Position numbers and translations under genes: made by a program. The notes beneath the pieces were generated by a model. That model saw nothing but the letters and a program-made list of their open reading frames with translations. It was not told the origin of the DNA and searched no databases. A stretch of 64,000 nt of DNA from Lepidodermella squamata (Eukaryota > Gastrotricha): positions 1,550,001 to 1,614,000 of the forward strand of contig JBLDXI010000020.1 in assembly GCA_047495785.1 (NCBI GenBank), read 5' to 3'. This document shows, one piece after another, positions 21,903 to 33,896 of this stretch. The stretch's first letter is position 1, and every line of letters begins with the position of its first letter.

Positions 21903-23914
21903 TTATTTGTTCCGTATCGCACAGCATAAGCACATGCTGAAAATCATTCCGAAAATCTACGCAGAAAGAAATCAATAATTAAGTTGGAATTTTCTCAATG
22001 TGATTTTTTGGACGTACCACTGTGCCACCAGCAGCTAGAGCGGCAATGCCAGCGCCGACGGCCATGTTGGACATGACGCCCCAGATGACGTTGAGGCAGC
22101 CCTTCTGGCAGCCCAGCGAGTTGACGTCGCACGGGTACGGCGACACGTCGAGCGGCGGGTACAATTGGTCGCATTTCGCCATGTCTTTAATGCCGCAACA
22201 TCCATACTGTTGGACAAAATGTAGATTAGGTTATGGGTGTATAGAAAAAATTAGGTCGACTCACTGTTCGGTAGCCATACGCCAAGATGGTGTTGCCAGA
22301 ACGAGACATTTTCGTGGCTGAACCTTCGCCAGCCTCGAGTCGCATCGCCTTTTCCAGCATATCCTTTATCTGTAACCATAAAACAGATGTTGAGAAATAG
22401 TTCAGCGGAATAAAGTCAAAGGTTATGGTTGAAAAATAAGATCAAACTGGACTATACAAGGGAGATGAAAATGAATCTTTAACAAACATTTCATCTTTAT
22501 TTTCAAAGAGGAAAAATCAACTTCAGCCAACTTCAACAATTTTTTTACAGCTGATATATTTGGCTCAATTGTCAACGGGGTAAATACATAAGAGGTGTAT
22601 TTGAATATTTTAAAGATCAGCTATCAGCTTGAGCTTGCTCTAGAGTATGGTCGGTCACGTGAAGGAAACTCCCGAAATACTTTTCCAAGCTTTGAATTCT
22701 CATTCGTCTCTTAATTCGTTGGAGCCAAAGCTTTCACTTAGAAAGAGGAGTGTCACTACTACTTTTAGCTCTCCTGAGAAATACATGAGTTTGAAGCTCC
22801 AAAATTTTACTAAAAGTGAGACATGGGGAAATGTGAACTTGTCAATTCTTCTTGGAAAATTTCGGGAACTTTCTGAAACGAACCAACTTTAATGACCCTA
22901 AGCTAGCCATTTTCTTGGTTTTCTCTTGTTTGAGATCGAGGGAACTGTTTTTGGCCTCAGGACCTTATCCAAGTTGAAATCCTTAGATTCCAAGTAAACT
23001 GGCCCCTAAATCCAGCTCCAGAGTCCCATCATTAAGAAATCTGGCGTCTTCCTCATAGACAACTGAAAGCAGAATAATTGTTGAAAGCGAATTACGCAAA
23101 GAATAGTTTTGTTATCTGATGAAACCTGTCAATTTTCGACAGCAGGCCGAAAAACTATAACCATTCCGAGTTGAGAAAAACTACTCCATTTCTTCAACCA
23201 TTGAGCGTTGAGCGTTAAAATGCGTCAAGTAAAACCATTTCGCACAATTCGTCTCTATGATCTATGCTCAGTTTCCGGCCAGATTTTTAACGATCGAGAA
23301 TCAAATGATTATCGTAAAATTAAAACACGAATTCGCGGCTAAAATCGATTCGAACATCTAAATTATAAATAATTGCCCCAAGTTTTCCGACCAAAATGCA
23401 TTCACACCACGGTAGTTGATTAATCGCAGGATCCTAAATCAGCTTCAGCAAATTCTCAAATTTCTTACCCAATCTTTTTTGACGATAGCGACAACTCCGA
23501 TGGCGACCAACGCGGCGAAGATGAGCAGCAGAATGGCAAAAAACATGCCAAGCATGCATTGGCTCTCGCGAATCGCGCCGCAACAACCGAGAAATCCACT
23601 GATCATAATCACGCCACCGATAACGATAATTGCGATACCGGCGGCTTGCACAACGCCTTCATCCAACACGCCAACGTTTTGCTTGATCTCCTCTTGCACA
23701 TTATTGTTATAAATTTGCAGAAATTTTTTCGCATCGACAATGACCCAAATTCCAACGCCAACAAGAGCGCAGCCAATGGCCTATAGAAAAATATTTAAAA
23801 AATATATAAAACCCCCTTAAAATTTGTGGAAATGAAATTTACCCAAAATATGAAGTTGAATACAAATAACGAGTATTTGATGCAGGTTAAACACCCTCCG
23901 AGATTGGGCGCCAT
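21903..23914 (-). CDS. Tetraspanin B
   Basis: Five minus-strand exons (23914-23843, 23780-23469, 22369-22265, 22206-22018, 21956-21903) encode 243 aa. All phases are 0. Four transmembrane helices are visible. The start is MAPNLGGCLTCIKY, TM2 carries GFLGCCGAIRESQ, the large loop has YGCCG plus four more Cys, and the tail is CLCCAIRNK. It is the paralogue of tetraspanin A 5 kb away, sharing the exon junction after the first 22-24 residues (FFW/IFW) and most of TM1-TM3. Intron 2 is 1.1 kb; the other introns are 58-62 bp. Unlike A, the large loop is split over three exons. Both are probably plasma membrane proteins; no partner can be inferred. Confidence 0.92.
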
Positions 23915-26900
23915 GTCAAGTTGATGATAAAATGCAAAATCTAGCGTGAAAAAAATCGAGCTTGTTTATATTAGGCTTGAGATGAACGACTATTAGGGCT
24001 AGCGAATAGAGCGAAAGTGAGTAACCTAATAAGGCCTATAAGGGAGCGCCTTAGATAAACTGCTGCAAGCTACTGTTTGTTGTCGCGGGAAGACACAAAC
24101 ATGCGATATATATAGAAAGACGTCTTATAAAAGGCCCACTCGGCCACCACACGCCCTTTGACAATCGCGACTGAGCCACTGAACGGCGGAATAATAACAA
24201 CAAAGACGCGCCATGATATAACTGGCACGATGATGAAGATGATGACGACAAAGTCACAGTAATATACGCGCAGCGGCTGCTCAATAGGCCGAGCGTGAAA
24301 ACACCCGAAAAATAGCCGTTCGAAATAAGGAGGAGAAGAACAACACTCAGCCTTATTTACTCAACAGCAATAAAAATAGTGATTTCCAGCGGATGATACG
24401 CTGCAAGATGCCGTTAATTGAATAAGAAAACTAATCTGGCGTTGGGGAAAAAAAAACCCATAAAACCAGTCTGAAAATTTAACATCGCAAACATCTGATG
24501 ACACGTTAAATATGAAAAAAATTAACGTGCGCAAAGACCATGATGAAACTCTCTAATAAGCACAATAAAAAATCCATTATTACTTTATTCTACCTACCTA
24601 CCTGTGTGCAAACGCCGAGCGAAAAATATAACTTAAAAAGTGTCGATAATTTGCGCACGCGCTTATCGATCAAGAAAAATGCGCATCACGCTGGGGCTAT
24701 GGGATGCGTAATACTGAGTCATAGAGTTTTTTTCTATCCTGTCACGGTGCATAATAAACAATATCGCATCGATGAAAACACGCGTCGGCCCAGAAAACAG
24801 ACCTACCTACTGGGTCGACTTCATTTCAATACAGTAATATTTGATATAATTAAACGAGCCGAGTATTTTTTTTAATATAAAAAATAGCAGTAGTTTAATG
24901 CGAAAAAATTTCGAGCGAAAACCAATACGTGAAGAAACTTCCGCGTGATGTATTTTTCGCCAATCTCTGTGCTGTGCTGCGGCTATACATATACGTGACG
25001 CGGCTGGCGATTGTGTTAAATTGCGGGAAGTGCTTGGCAAACAGCAAAAAGCCAGAGAGCGCGAGCGCGGGCAGGTAAATAGCCTGCACTGGCGGTAGCA
25101 AACGTCAAGAAAACACGTGCACAACAACTGCACATCGACGTCATGACGCAATGAAGCCCATTTCTAGGTACCTAAGACACTAGTGACCGGATTTGGCCTG
25201 TTATAGGGCATCAACTTCCTGATTGCATCGCACTGTAAATACCGAATCATCTGAAACACCTGCCCCATTCTCTACGGAATCGTTTAATATATTTGCGAAA
25301 CGTTCATAGCGATCATTCATCGAAAAGGATCAGATTTTTTCTTCGCTCAACGCGACACGGTGGGCAGGTGAATAATGTATGAAGCTCTGACTCATCAGGC
25401 TTGAAGCTAATCTACTGAGTGTGAAACACATTTCCGGCTACAAGCATCGATTCCCGGGTACGAACTACCTACGAACATTTTAAAATGATTAGTTCTCGAA
25501 TTTCCTAGTTCATTCTTAAATTACCTATTTATAGCATTTTGTCTTCAAGCTAGTTCAATAGCCAATCAAGACTCCATATTCCGAATGGAACTTGATCAGG
25601 ACACAGCCGAAGCGCGAAACGGGAGAGAATTCCTACCGAGGAATGGCCTTAGGATTAATAAATATAATTCATTATTATTTCTCTAATTGTCTCGAGTTGT
25701 GCCGTCTATTCGGGCCTACTGCTAATGAAAAAAGAAACGACTTGCTACAGCCAGGCTGAAAAGATATTCCACTAACAGCATAGCTTATATTTAGGGTAGA
25801 TCAGAATACCTAGACTTGGAAAGGCAAGTCCCATAAATTGAGAGAAAATAGCAATTTGGATGTGTTTTCTGGACAATGAAATGATGCTGAATCATTGTTG
25901 GGCTCGGAATAGCCAAAAAGAACAAATAATAACGAATAATTATTCAAATTATACAATTTCAGCCATTCAAAAATAATGGCAGTAGACTCTCACAACAATT
26001 TTAGTTAAGACTCTAGCTCGTGGCAAGTCAAGTAAAATACACCCAGCCATTTCACAAAAAATGAACCGTATTTTTGTCGATTTTTTCAAACAATAATGTT
26101 CGTTAATATCAGCGAATACTGCGTTATTTACACAGGCGACACGGTCTGAGTCAGTATTTTACAAATCGAGCGCATAGTTTGAACAATTAAACTCGCGCTC
26201 GTTTGCATTTAATCACCGTCATTATCACCCGCACTAGGCATCAGCTTCATCTTTTTTGAGGCCACTTTTCCCTCGCGGTCATTCGCGATCGATAGCGCGA
26301 ATACCCAGTGCGAGAAAAGCGCATCGATTCCCGCGTTTCATGATCATGAGCTCTCTATTCAAACGTGACATTTTATACAATCCTAAAATCATTCTACCAA
26401 ATAGAAAAAACCAGAAACCTTTTAATCAAAACGAAATCTCTTGATTCCAAAACATTTAATTCTTAAAATCTGATTTTCTGCGAAAAATGAAGAATTACAC
26501 GCCAGAAATTAACAAAATCAAAGGACACGTTTTCATTTTCCGTAACAGCGGCCGAGAACGAACCTCAAAAACAGAGCAAATGAATATAAACCGACGACAA
26601 GTATCTGACATAATAATCAATTTTGAATAATAATATTTGGTATAATAAGCATAAACAATCAGCTCAAGGCCGGCTCGCCTGGTTTGTACAGCTCGAAATC
26701 AATCATAATAATAATATACACCATCGTCATCATCATTGGAATCCGAACAAAATAAGGCAAGGTGAAAGACACAAGTCACAAAATAACGCGCACGATATCA
26801 AAGGAAAAACAGGTTTCTCATTCGTCGTTCTGTTTGAATAATTGTTGATCAATTTCGTGTTATTCATCATTGCAAATATAGTAGCAAGTATGTTCTTCAA

Positions 26901-27201
26901 GACAAGAAGACAGAAAATGCATGATTTAAAAAATATACAGGAAGATTATTAAAAAATTGAATCCTTTCAATTATTTTCAAACTATTTCAAGCTCAACTGT
27001 TTGCACCACAAAGTAACTGATTAAATCAATATTAACAACATGTTGAGGCATCCATTAGTCAAGACGGAAAGCGGCCAAGGGCCAGACACGCTAATCGAAT
27101 AATTTACAATTCACATTATAATAAACATCGCATAAGAATAATTTATATTTTAAAACTATGCTGTAAAAATTGCGAAAATTGATTTCGATAGAAATGACTT
27201 T
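23915..27201. other. 3.3 kb gene desert between tetraspanin B and KIAA0930
   Basis: No gene is recognised. The sequence is A-rich on the plus strand, like the 17-21 kb desert, with several AATAAT runs. It lies 3' of the minus-strand KIAA0930 homologue and 5' of tetraspanin B. Confidence 0.5.
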
Positions 27202-28694
27202 TCATATTGTTGTGAGCACCGGTTTGGCAGAGGGTTCCAGAATATCTAGAGAAACAAATGTTAAAAATGTATGGTAATCTAAGAAAGAAAATGATGAACA
27301 TACCGTCGACGATATTCTGCCACGGCAGTGAAACGTAAGTTAGAAAAGTATGCAGCTCCTTCTTTTGCGGCTTTTGGCTCGTATCAGCATCTGTACCGAG
27401 TCGATTTCGCGGCTGATGAATCATTTCTCTGGCTTCGGGGGCCGGTGCTGGTGGTTGTTGCTCGGGGGCGGTATTTTTCTTGCCCCAGCCCCATTGAAAA
27501 GCTGACGACAAAGAACGAGTTATCCAGGCACCACCAGCTGCTCCTTCTGGTTGCTGATGCAGTTGCTGTTGCTGTTTTTCAACCCATTCTTCGTCGGTTT
27601 CTGTCGATTGCGATTTCCGCATAGCGGTTGTTCGCTCTTGGCGATTTTCACCTTGTCCGACGAAAGACGCGAGGAGTGACATCGAACCAGCGAATCGCCG
27701 AGACAATGAGACAGGAGCTTCTTGTACAGCAGTTACGGCCACTTCAGCACTGCCTTTGTTGTGAGGGCCGCGCATTTTTACGAATTCGAGCCGTGATGGC
27801 GCAGATAAGAAGTCTTGCGAGAAAGCAGCTGATTGTGACGGGGGAGCACTCCTGCCTGAAAAGAGACCAAATCTTCCCGAAACGCCGCCTTTCTAATAAT
27901 GAAAAAACATTAAAACTGAATACATAAAACCTCAAAATTGCTACTTACTCGAGTTTGGTAAGCCGAGGACAAAACCTCGTATCGCACTGAGCCAAGAAAG
28001 ATCACACTGGAAAACGATGCGCGTCTATTATAGGCGACTAGTTCCACACAGACCAATTCGCCCTCACCAACAGTCATGTGACGGTAAACCTCTTCGAAAT
28101 TATCGACGATAAAAAATATTTGAGGATATATGATTTCTTCTCCAGTGCCTTTGCTATCCAGCTGTCGGCGACTGGGAGATGCGTAAACGTTCAATGTATG
28201 CTTGCGAAGAACTTCAAGTTCGTTGTGACCACTTCGAGTACATATTGCAAGGGTTAGGAAATACTCGAATTGCTGCATGATTATATTCAGGTACAAAGTT
28301 TCTTGCCAATTATAGCCAGGATGGCCAACGATAGGAATGCGAGGAGAGCCTCGGCGATATACTTCAAGTCTTGGTTTTTCTGATTGATTGTAAACTCGGC
28401 AAACAAAAAACAGCATATCATCTTTGGCTGACATGTCGACATGAGGCGAGGGATTTATGAAAAACTCAGCAAACATATCCGCCCAGAAGGTGTCAAATGG
28501 TACAGCTAACATAGTATCTGGAGCAACGAGAAACAAAAAGTACTTAATTCCTTCGAACTCATTGTTATTCTTCCTTTACCTTCATCGCCCAGCGGAGCAT
28601 TCGCGCCATTTTCTCCTTCACCTTTGGAATGAGTCAAAATCAGAGAAAGCATCTCGTTTAAAGAAGAGCTTTGCTTCATCGCAGAGCTCTCCAT
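27202..28694 (-). CDS. KIAA0930: KIAA0930 homologue (conserved, function unknown)
   Basis: Four minus-strand exons (28694-28580, 28517-27949, 27892-27304, 27245-27202) encode 438 aa; human KIAA0930 has about 404. Conserved blocks in order are FDTFWADMF, KDDMLFFVCR, YPQIFFIVDNFEEVY, MTVGEGELVCVELVAYNRR, FLGSVRYEVL, FVKMRGPHNKGSAE, and the C-terminal FLTYVSLPW followed by DILEPSAKPVL. The middle (residues 260-390) is Ser/Gln/Pro-rich and unconserved. The biochemical role of the family is not known. The last coding exon is only 44 bp but its product matches the human C terminus. Acceptor-like AAATAG ends 5 nt before the ATG. The region upstream is shared with BET1 on the other strand, so the promoter may be bidirectional. 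Confidence 0.92.
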
Positions 28695-29446
28695 TATACC
28701 TATTTAAGCAAACATGAGTTAGTCGAACGTGAAAAGGATGTAAAATCTAAATTCGAAGTTTTTCGAGCCACTTGAGCCACACAAGTTAAATAAGTACATA
28801 AGATCTACTATAAGGGTCGAATGTTCTAACATCAACCAGTTATCTTCTCTTTTGGATAAGGACGCTTCTTATCCTAGATTAAATGACAAATGACATCTAA
28901 AATTTAAAGTTGGAAGTTAGGTGGAAGCTGGGATAAGTATCTCAAACTAAAATGCCATGAATATGCAGGTAGCAAGCTACAAGGGGTTTCAAAGTTGAGT
29001 CGTTTTCACGCGGTACGCAATCTCTAACCTCACTGTTGCCTGTTGCCAGTCAGCCTTCTGTGGATGCCAGGATTTTGGGCTTTGAAATGAAGGACACCCG
29101 CTTGAAGCGAATCTTTTCAATTAGCGCCATCTTGCCAAGTGACCTCTACATGTTATATTACATCTATAACAACAATTTTTTGTAAAAATTTAATTACGTA
29201 TTTTCAATTTTCTAATTTTGTGTCACGTGACCCGAAATTCAAATGACGTGTTTTGCGCGCTAAATTCATCACTCGTCATCATCGTCCATGAATTGCTATC
29301 GGTTAGGCTTGCATCAAGGCTTACGTGTCAGTGACGTCCCACACGCTTTTATACCTTCTTTTGCCGTCAAACAGTCCATTATGCCTTGTTTTTTGCTCAA
29401 ATTTGATGTCTTTCATTAGAGAGTTTTGCTGTTACATGTTCCACTA
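28695..29446. promoter_or_regulatory. Shared upstream region of KIAA0930 and BET1, with UPR-like motifs
   Basis: This is a divergent intergenic region of about 750 bp. Near the BET1 end are a palindromic GTCACGTGAC (29222-29231), the XBP1/ATF6-type core TGACGTG (29244-29250), TTACGTG (29321-29327) and TGACGTCC (29332-29339), then a TATA-like TTTTATA near 29347. An acceptor-like ATTAG at 29415-29419 precedes the BET1 ATG by 27 nt. Motif identities are by consensus only. Confidence 0.45.
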
Positions 29447-29821
29447 ATGTCAAACCGGCGATCTTATGAGAGTGACTATTCAATGAACAAACCTTACTAC
29501 CCAAGCTCCTTCGGGGGCAACGCCAACCCCCGTAACGTCGTTGAAGATGAAAACCAGCGTTTAACTGATGAGTTGACCAACAAAGTTCGTCAGTTGAAGA
29601 ACCTTACAATCGAGATAGGAGACGAAGTTAAAAGCAGCAATGGACTCTTGAACAGTCTCACGCACGATTTTGAGCGCTCATCTGGTCTGTTGGGGCAAAC
29701 TATGTCTCGTCTCGGTAGAATCGCCAAATCCCCTGGATCTTGCAGAACCATGCTATACACCGCTCTGGTCGCCTTTGGAGTCTTCTTCATTTGCTGGATA
29801 ATGTATAAATCTAAAAATTAA
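29447..29821 (+). CDS. BET1: BET1, ER-Golgi SNARE
   Basis: A single exon encodes 124 aa (human BET1 118). BET1 is a tail-anchored Qc-SNARE for fusion of ER-derived vesicles with the Golgi. The N terminus is Tyr-rich and variable. A SNARE coiled coil of heptads runs from about residue 36 (DENQRLTDEL) through IEIGDEVKSSN to LLGQTMSRLGRI, followed by one C-terminal transmembrane helix (LYTALVAFGVFFICWIMY) and a short basic end. The ATG at 29447 is used because no earlier in-frame ATG exists and an acceptor-like AG lies at 29418-29419. SIL1 follows on the same strand after 166 bp without an AATAAA. Confidence 0.94.
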   Translation: MSNRRSYESDYSMNKPYYPSSFGGNANPRNVVEDENQRLTDELTNKVRQLKNLTIEIGDEVKSSNGLLNSLTHDFERSSGLLGQTMSRLGRIAKSPGSCRTMLYTALVAFGVFFICWIMYKSKN

Positions 29822-29987
29822 TCTCCATATATATACAGCAATATTCGGTTGAATCAATTGGTAGCTTTGTCATATTTGTTTATCACAATTGGATGGAGTT
29901 GTTCAAGTAAATTATCACATTTTACGATTTCGCCATTTCCATATCCATACAACGTTATTTCATTTCTTAGATTTTACATAACCAGAT
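29822..29987 (+). promoter_or_regulatory. BET1-SIL1 intercistronic gap with acceptor-like site
   Basis: 166 bp separate the BET1 stop from the SIL1 ATG. It has no AATAAA and ends in TTTCATTTCTTAG at 29958-29970, 17 nt before the SIL1 ATG. This layout fits an operon resolved by trans-splicing but is not proof of it. Confidence 0.4.
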
Positions 29988-31576
29988 ATGAGAACGTGTC
30001 GTCTGTTGATTGTATTTTCTGTTATGCTTTTCTTGAAGTCAAGCATAGCAAATGACCTTGTCCCTGTGGAAATTGAAGAGGATGCAAAACCTGATTTTAC
30101 GGCATCGCATTTGTCGAAAGAAGATCGTAAAGCGTACAAGCTGCTCAAACTAACCAATGAGTGGCAAGTTGTGCCGGATGGAATGGCTGTTCCTCAAGGT
30201 GCCCACATAAGAATGAACTTCGAGACTGGAAAAAATGAAGCCAAATTGATGGATGGTAGCCCAGATTCAATGCCACAAATCTCAGTATTATCTGACGGAG
30301 AGACAGACGGTAAAACTTGCTAACTTATTTTCCATTTGTATATAAATTCCCGATATTAATTCAGCTATGATGAACTCTCGCCACAAGCTGTTCTCTCAGG
30401 AGGAACTATCTGATGCGCTGGAAGGAATAAAACCGGAAGACATTGTCACGGATGAGGATCGCGAGAGAGTGAAAAATAACTATCGATCAATGGAGGAGCT
30501 GAAGCAAGACTTCGAAAAAATTTCAGCTTCTTTCAAAACCGACGTTCAAATTTTGAGCGGTCTCGTCAGCGAATTGAAAAATTCTAGCAATAGCCTCAGT
30601 GTTGAGCGAGTTCTTGTGATTCTGGAAGATATCGAATATCTTTCTCATCAAATTGACAATGGGGTAGAAATCGCAAAAATGGGTGCGATTCCCATTCTGC
30701 TTCAACACGCCAATGGCTCAGAACCTGCCGTGGCCGAATCTGCCTTATTATGCCTGGGCTCAACAATGCAAAGGTAGTTATCTTAGCTTATTATCACATC
30801 ATCGTGGTATATCTTTTTCATTTAATAGCAATCGTTTTGTTCAAGATACAGCGCTCCACGCCGGACTGCTCCAAGTTATATACGGTATTATGTCGAAACC
30901 AACCACGGAATCGAATTCAAAATTGCAATCGAGAGCTTTATTCGCGTTGTCAACTCTTCTTCGTAACTTTCCGCCAGCTCAAGACATGTTTCTGAAAACT
31001 GACGGCGTCACGTTTTTGAAGCGTCTGTTCTCAAATAGCATCTCCCAATCGCCTATCAATGAGCGTTTTGCTGTTAAGCTCGTTGGTCTCGTTGGCGACT
31101 TGGTCACGGAAAACGACGAAGTTCTGGGTCTGAGTGGTAGCCTCACGAAAGCGGAAGAAAAGCGTCGTTTGGAATACGCTAGTTTAAATTTGAGAAGTAG
31201 CGTTGTTGAGGCTGATTGGTGCGCAGCTGCTGCCGGTCTTCTTCAATCTGCTAATCACGATACGAGGGAAAAAGCGCTTCGTCTGATGGTTTTACTGGTT
31301 GCCGACTGCGAGAAAACTTTCGTTACGCAGAAACTTCGAATAATTCTTCAATCTTTATTAGCCGAATACAATCATCTTCTTGTTGGCGAAATCGAGGCAG
31401 CGAAAAACCAAAAAGAAGCTGAAAAATTAGCGAATAATGGCGAAGATATTCACAGCAGCCTGACTGATACTGGCGAGGACGATTACTTCGGACGAATGGT
31501 TCAGCTGGTTGATGGACTCATCGTTGCTATCGACCAAACTGCCTCGAAATCACATGAAAAACATTCTGAATTATAG
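29988..31576 (+). CDS. SIL1: SIL1, ER nucleotide exchange factor for BiP
   Basis: Three exons (29988-30309, 30365-30773, 30829-31576) encode 492 aa (human SIL1 461). SIL1 releases ADP from the ER Hsp70 BiP. An N-terminal signal peptide (MRTCRLLIVFSVMLFLKSSIA) is followed by a variable acidic linker. Armadillo-type helical repeats then carry LGSTMQSNRFVQ, ALFALSTLLRNFPPAQ and AREKAL-like DTREKALRLM, all aligning with human SIL1. The C terminus is HSEL, a KDEL-type ER retrieval signal, where human SIL1 ends KELR. Exon phases join cleanly. It sits 166 bp after BET1 and 168 bp before FAAH. AATAAA is at 31651-31656. Confidence 0.92.
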
Positions 31577-31744
31577 TAAAATATATTTAATCAATTAAAA
31601 GCAAGTATCTGTAATAGTTTCTCTCAAATCTGCCGATCTTGTTGCGTTGAAATAAATCACAATTTGTGCTCCAAATCATGTAGTCTTTCTTTCGCAATAA
31701 AAATATACGAATATTGATCTTTCGACTGAAATAGGGTGATTAAA
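31577..31744 (+). promoter_or_regulatory. SIL1-FAAH intergenic gap
   Basis: 168 bp containing AATAAA at 31651-31656 and another AATAAA-like word near 31696. It ends in AAATAG at 31729-31734, 10 nt before the FAAH ATG. Confidence 0.4.
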
Positions 31745-33896
31745 ATGTCTGTACTGCCGATTTTTGACCTCAACAAGTCTCTGAATTTTTATTCGGCTAG
31801 TACGACCCTGGTAGTCGGAATCGGCTGTTATGCCGCCTACAAATATCACAGATTTTGGAAACATCGAAGTGAATTATGGGCCCGGATCAACGAATTTCGC
31901 GAGCGCGAGGATGATTTTCGCTCGTTTTTGCAAACGAAACTTGAAAAAGATAAGAAAAAATGGCTGGAAATCGCCGAGCTGCCATTCGAAGAATTAGTTC
32001 GAAAGCTACAAACTGGCGATTTAAAGGCCGTTGAAGTTCTTCATGCATACCAATTTGCTGCTTTGAGAGCAACTGCGAAGTCAAATGCCGTGACTGAATT
32101 CATCCGGAGCGCCGAGGATATTGCGAAAAGCTTGGACGAACATACCGGCCCGAAAAAGCCGTTACACGGCGTACCAGTTAGCATTAAGGAGGCCTATTTT
32201 GTCAAGGGAACAGAATCCACTGGAGGTAGCAATTTCAGCTGCGAAAATTCTCATTTTTACTTGAATTTTCCTAGGCCTCGCTGCTCTCATGGGTTGCTCC
32301 GTTGATCACAAAAACGCGCCACTCGTTGATTTTCTAATCGATCAGGGCTGTGTTCCATTCATCAAGACTAATATTCCCCAGGCCATGCTTTCAGTGGATT
32401 CTAGAAACGCCATTTATGGAATAACTAGAAATCCGAATGATTTGACTCGATCGCCAGGTGGATCTTCGAGTGGCGAAGGCGCTATCCTATCGCAACATGG
32501 TTCCATCATTGGCATTGGTTCAGATATAGGCGGGTCAGTTCGAATACCTGTTGCTTGGTGTGGAAATTGCGTATCTTTGAAACCAACGGCCTCTCGCATG
32601 TTGTAAGTGAGATTTCGTCGTAGTTTTTCTTCAATTTTATCGCACATTATTTTAGCGGTGAACGAGGAGGCCCTGATACCGATGAGCCGATATTGATTGG
32701 TTCGTAGATTGAAATTTCTCTTATAAAAATTACTTTTTTATTCGACTTTCAGTGAGAGATTTGGAGGTTTACGGTTTTATGGCTCGGGACGTGAAATCGC
32801 TAGCAACAATGAATAAGCTATTCTATTCACCGGAAAATTTCGCAAAAATGCCCAAGTTGGCGCCTATTCCATTTCGTGATGAAATCTACAATAGCAAGAA
32901 GCCACTAAGAATCGGCTATTACACAAATTTGCCCGGTACTATGGAAGCGGTTGAGGGATGCCGAAGAGCTGTTCGGGAGACAAAGTCAAAACTCGAAGCC
33001 CGCGGCCATACCCTTGTCGAATTCACCCCACCCGAACCAGACCAAGCCTGGTTGTTGATGTTGGAACTTCTTTGTGGTGATGGCAACGAAGAACTAGAGC
33101 AACTTATGATGGCCGATGTTGAAATTTCACACGCGAATCAGCATTTGATTCTGTCTGCTTTGCCTCTGTGGCTTATAAAAATTTATCTGGCGATTTTTGA
33201 CCGGTCAAGAGGGAAATATGAGCGTCAGTGTTTGTACAGGATGAAACCCGTCAATCGACCTCATGGACTGAATTTGTTATACCGGAGACAACTGGCTTAT
33301 CAAGAAAAGGTAGGAAGGCATATTGTACATACCATGTGGGTCGTGCAAACAACAAACTAGCAAAACGACAAAATAGCAAATTTGATAATCATCTTGAACA
33401 GTTGTTCAACGGGGAAAAATAATAATTAAAATCGCTCTTTTGTCATTGCTCTACTCCTTCCTCTTTATTTCGTTGCAGAAATATTTAATTTTTTTATTCA
33501 TTTTTTACAATTTTTCAGTTTTTGAAAGCATTCAACGATGCTAAGCTAGATGCACTAATTTGCCCGCCTGTCCCTTGCCCGGCCATCCCAGTCGACGCCA
33601 CTCGGGAGCTGTCGAATGCAGTATACACCGGTCTATTCAACTTATTAAGCTGGCCGGCTGGGGTTGTTACCGTATCTTCGATGACTCAGGCTGACGAGGA
33701 CGCGATGGCTTCATACCCTGAGCATGATTTAGTGCATAGGACAATTAAAAGTGCTATGATTCGAAGTGAAACAACGACATCGCCCGTTGGCTTGCCTCTA
33801 ACCGTGCAAGTCGCATGTCCTTGGTACAAGGAAGAGTTGGTCTTGCGTGTAATGCGTGAAATCGAAGAATCGGTCCATCAATCTTCTAGCGCCTGA
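31745..33896 (+). CDS. FAAH: Fatty-acid amide hydrolase (amidase signature)
   Basis: Five exons (31745-32225, 32275-32602, 32656-32699, 32753-33309, 33519-33896) encode 595 aa (human FAAH 579). It is an integral membrane serine hydrolase that cleaves anandamide and other fatty-acid amides. An N-terminal membrane segment is near residue 20. The amidase triad is complete: Lys in GVPVSIKEA, cis-Ser in SPGGSSSGEGA, and nucleophile Ser in GIGSDIGGSVRIP. The C terminus has LLSWPAGVVTV and VGLPLTVQVACPWYKEELVLRVMREIE, as in FAAH. The third exon is only 44 bp, and its donor (GTTCGT) is weak but is the only one that keeps the frame. AATAAA lies at 34015-34020. Confidence 0.92.

Noticed and set aside
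22647-22892. 81-codon plus-strand frame in intron 2 of tetraspanin B
   Set aside because: It is inside an intron on the opposite strand, shows no domain or signal peptide, and has no splice context.
16669-27201. Known microRNAs, U6/U1 snRNA or spliced-leader RNA genes in the deserts
   Set aside because: I looked for common conserved seeds (let-7, miR-1, miR-9, miR-124, bantam), U6-like sequence and a nematode SL1-like leader and saw none. This was by eye only.
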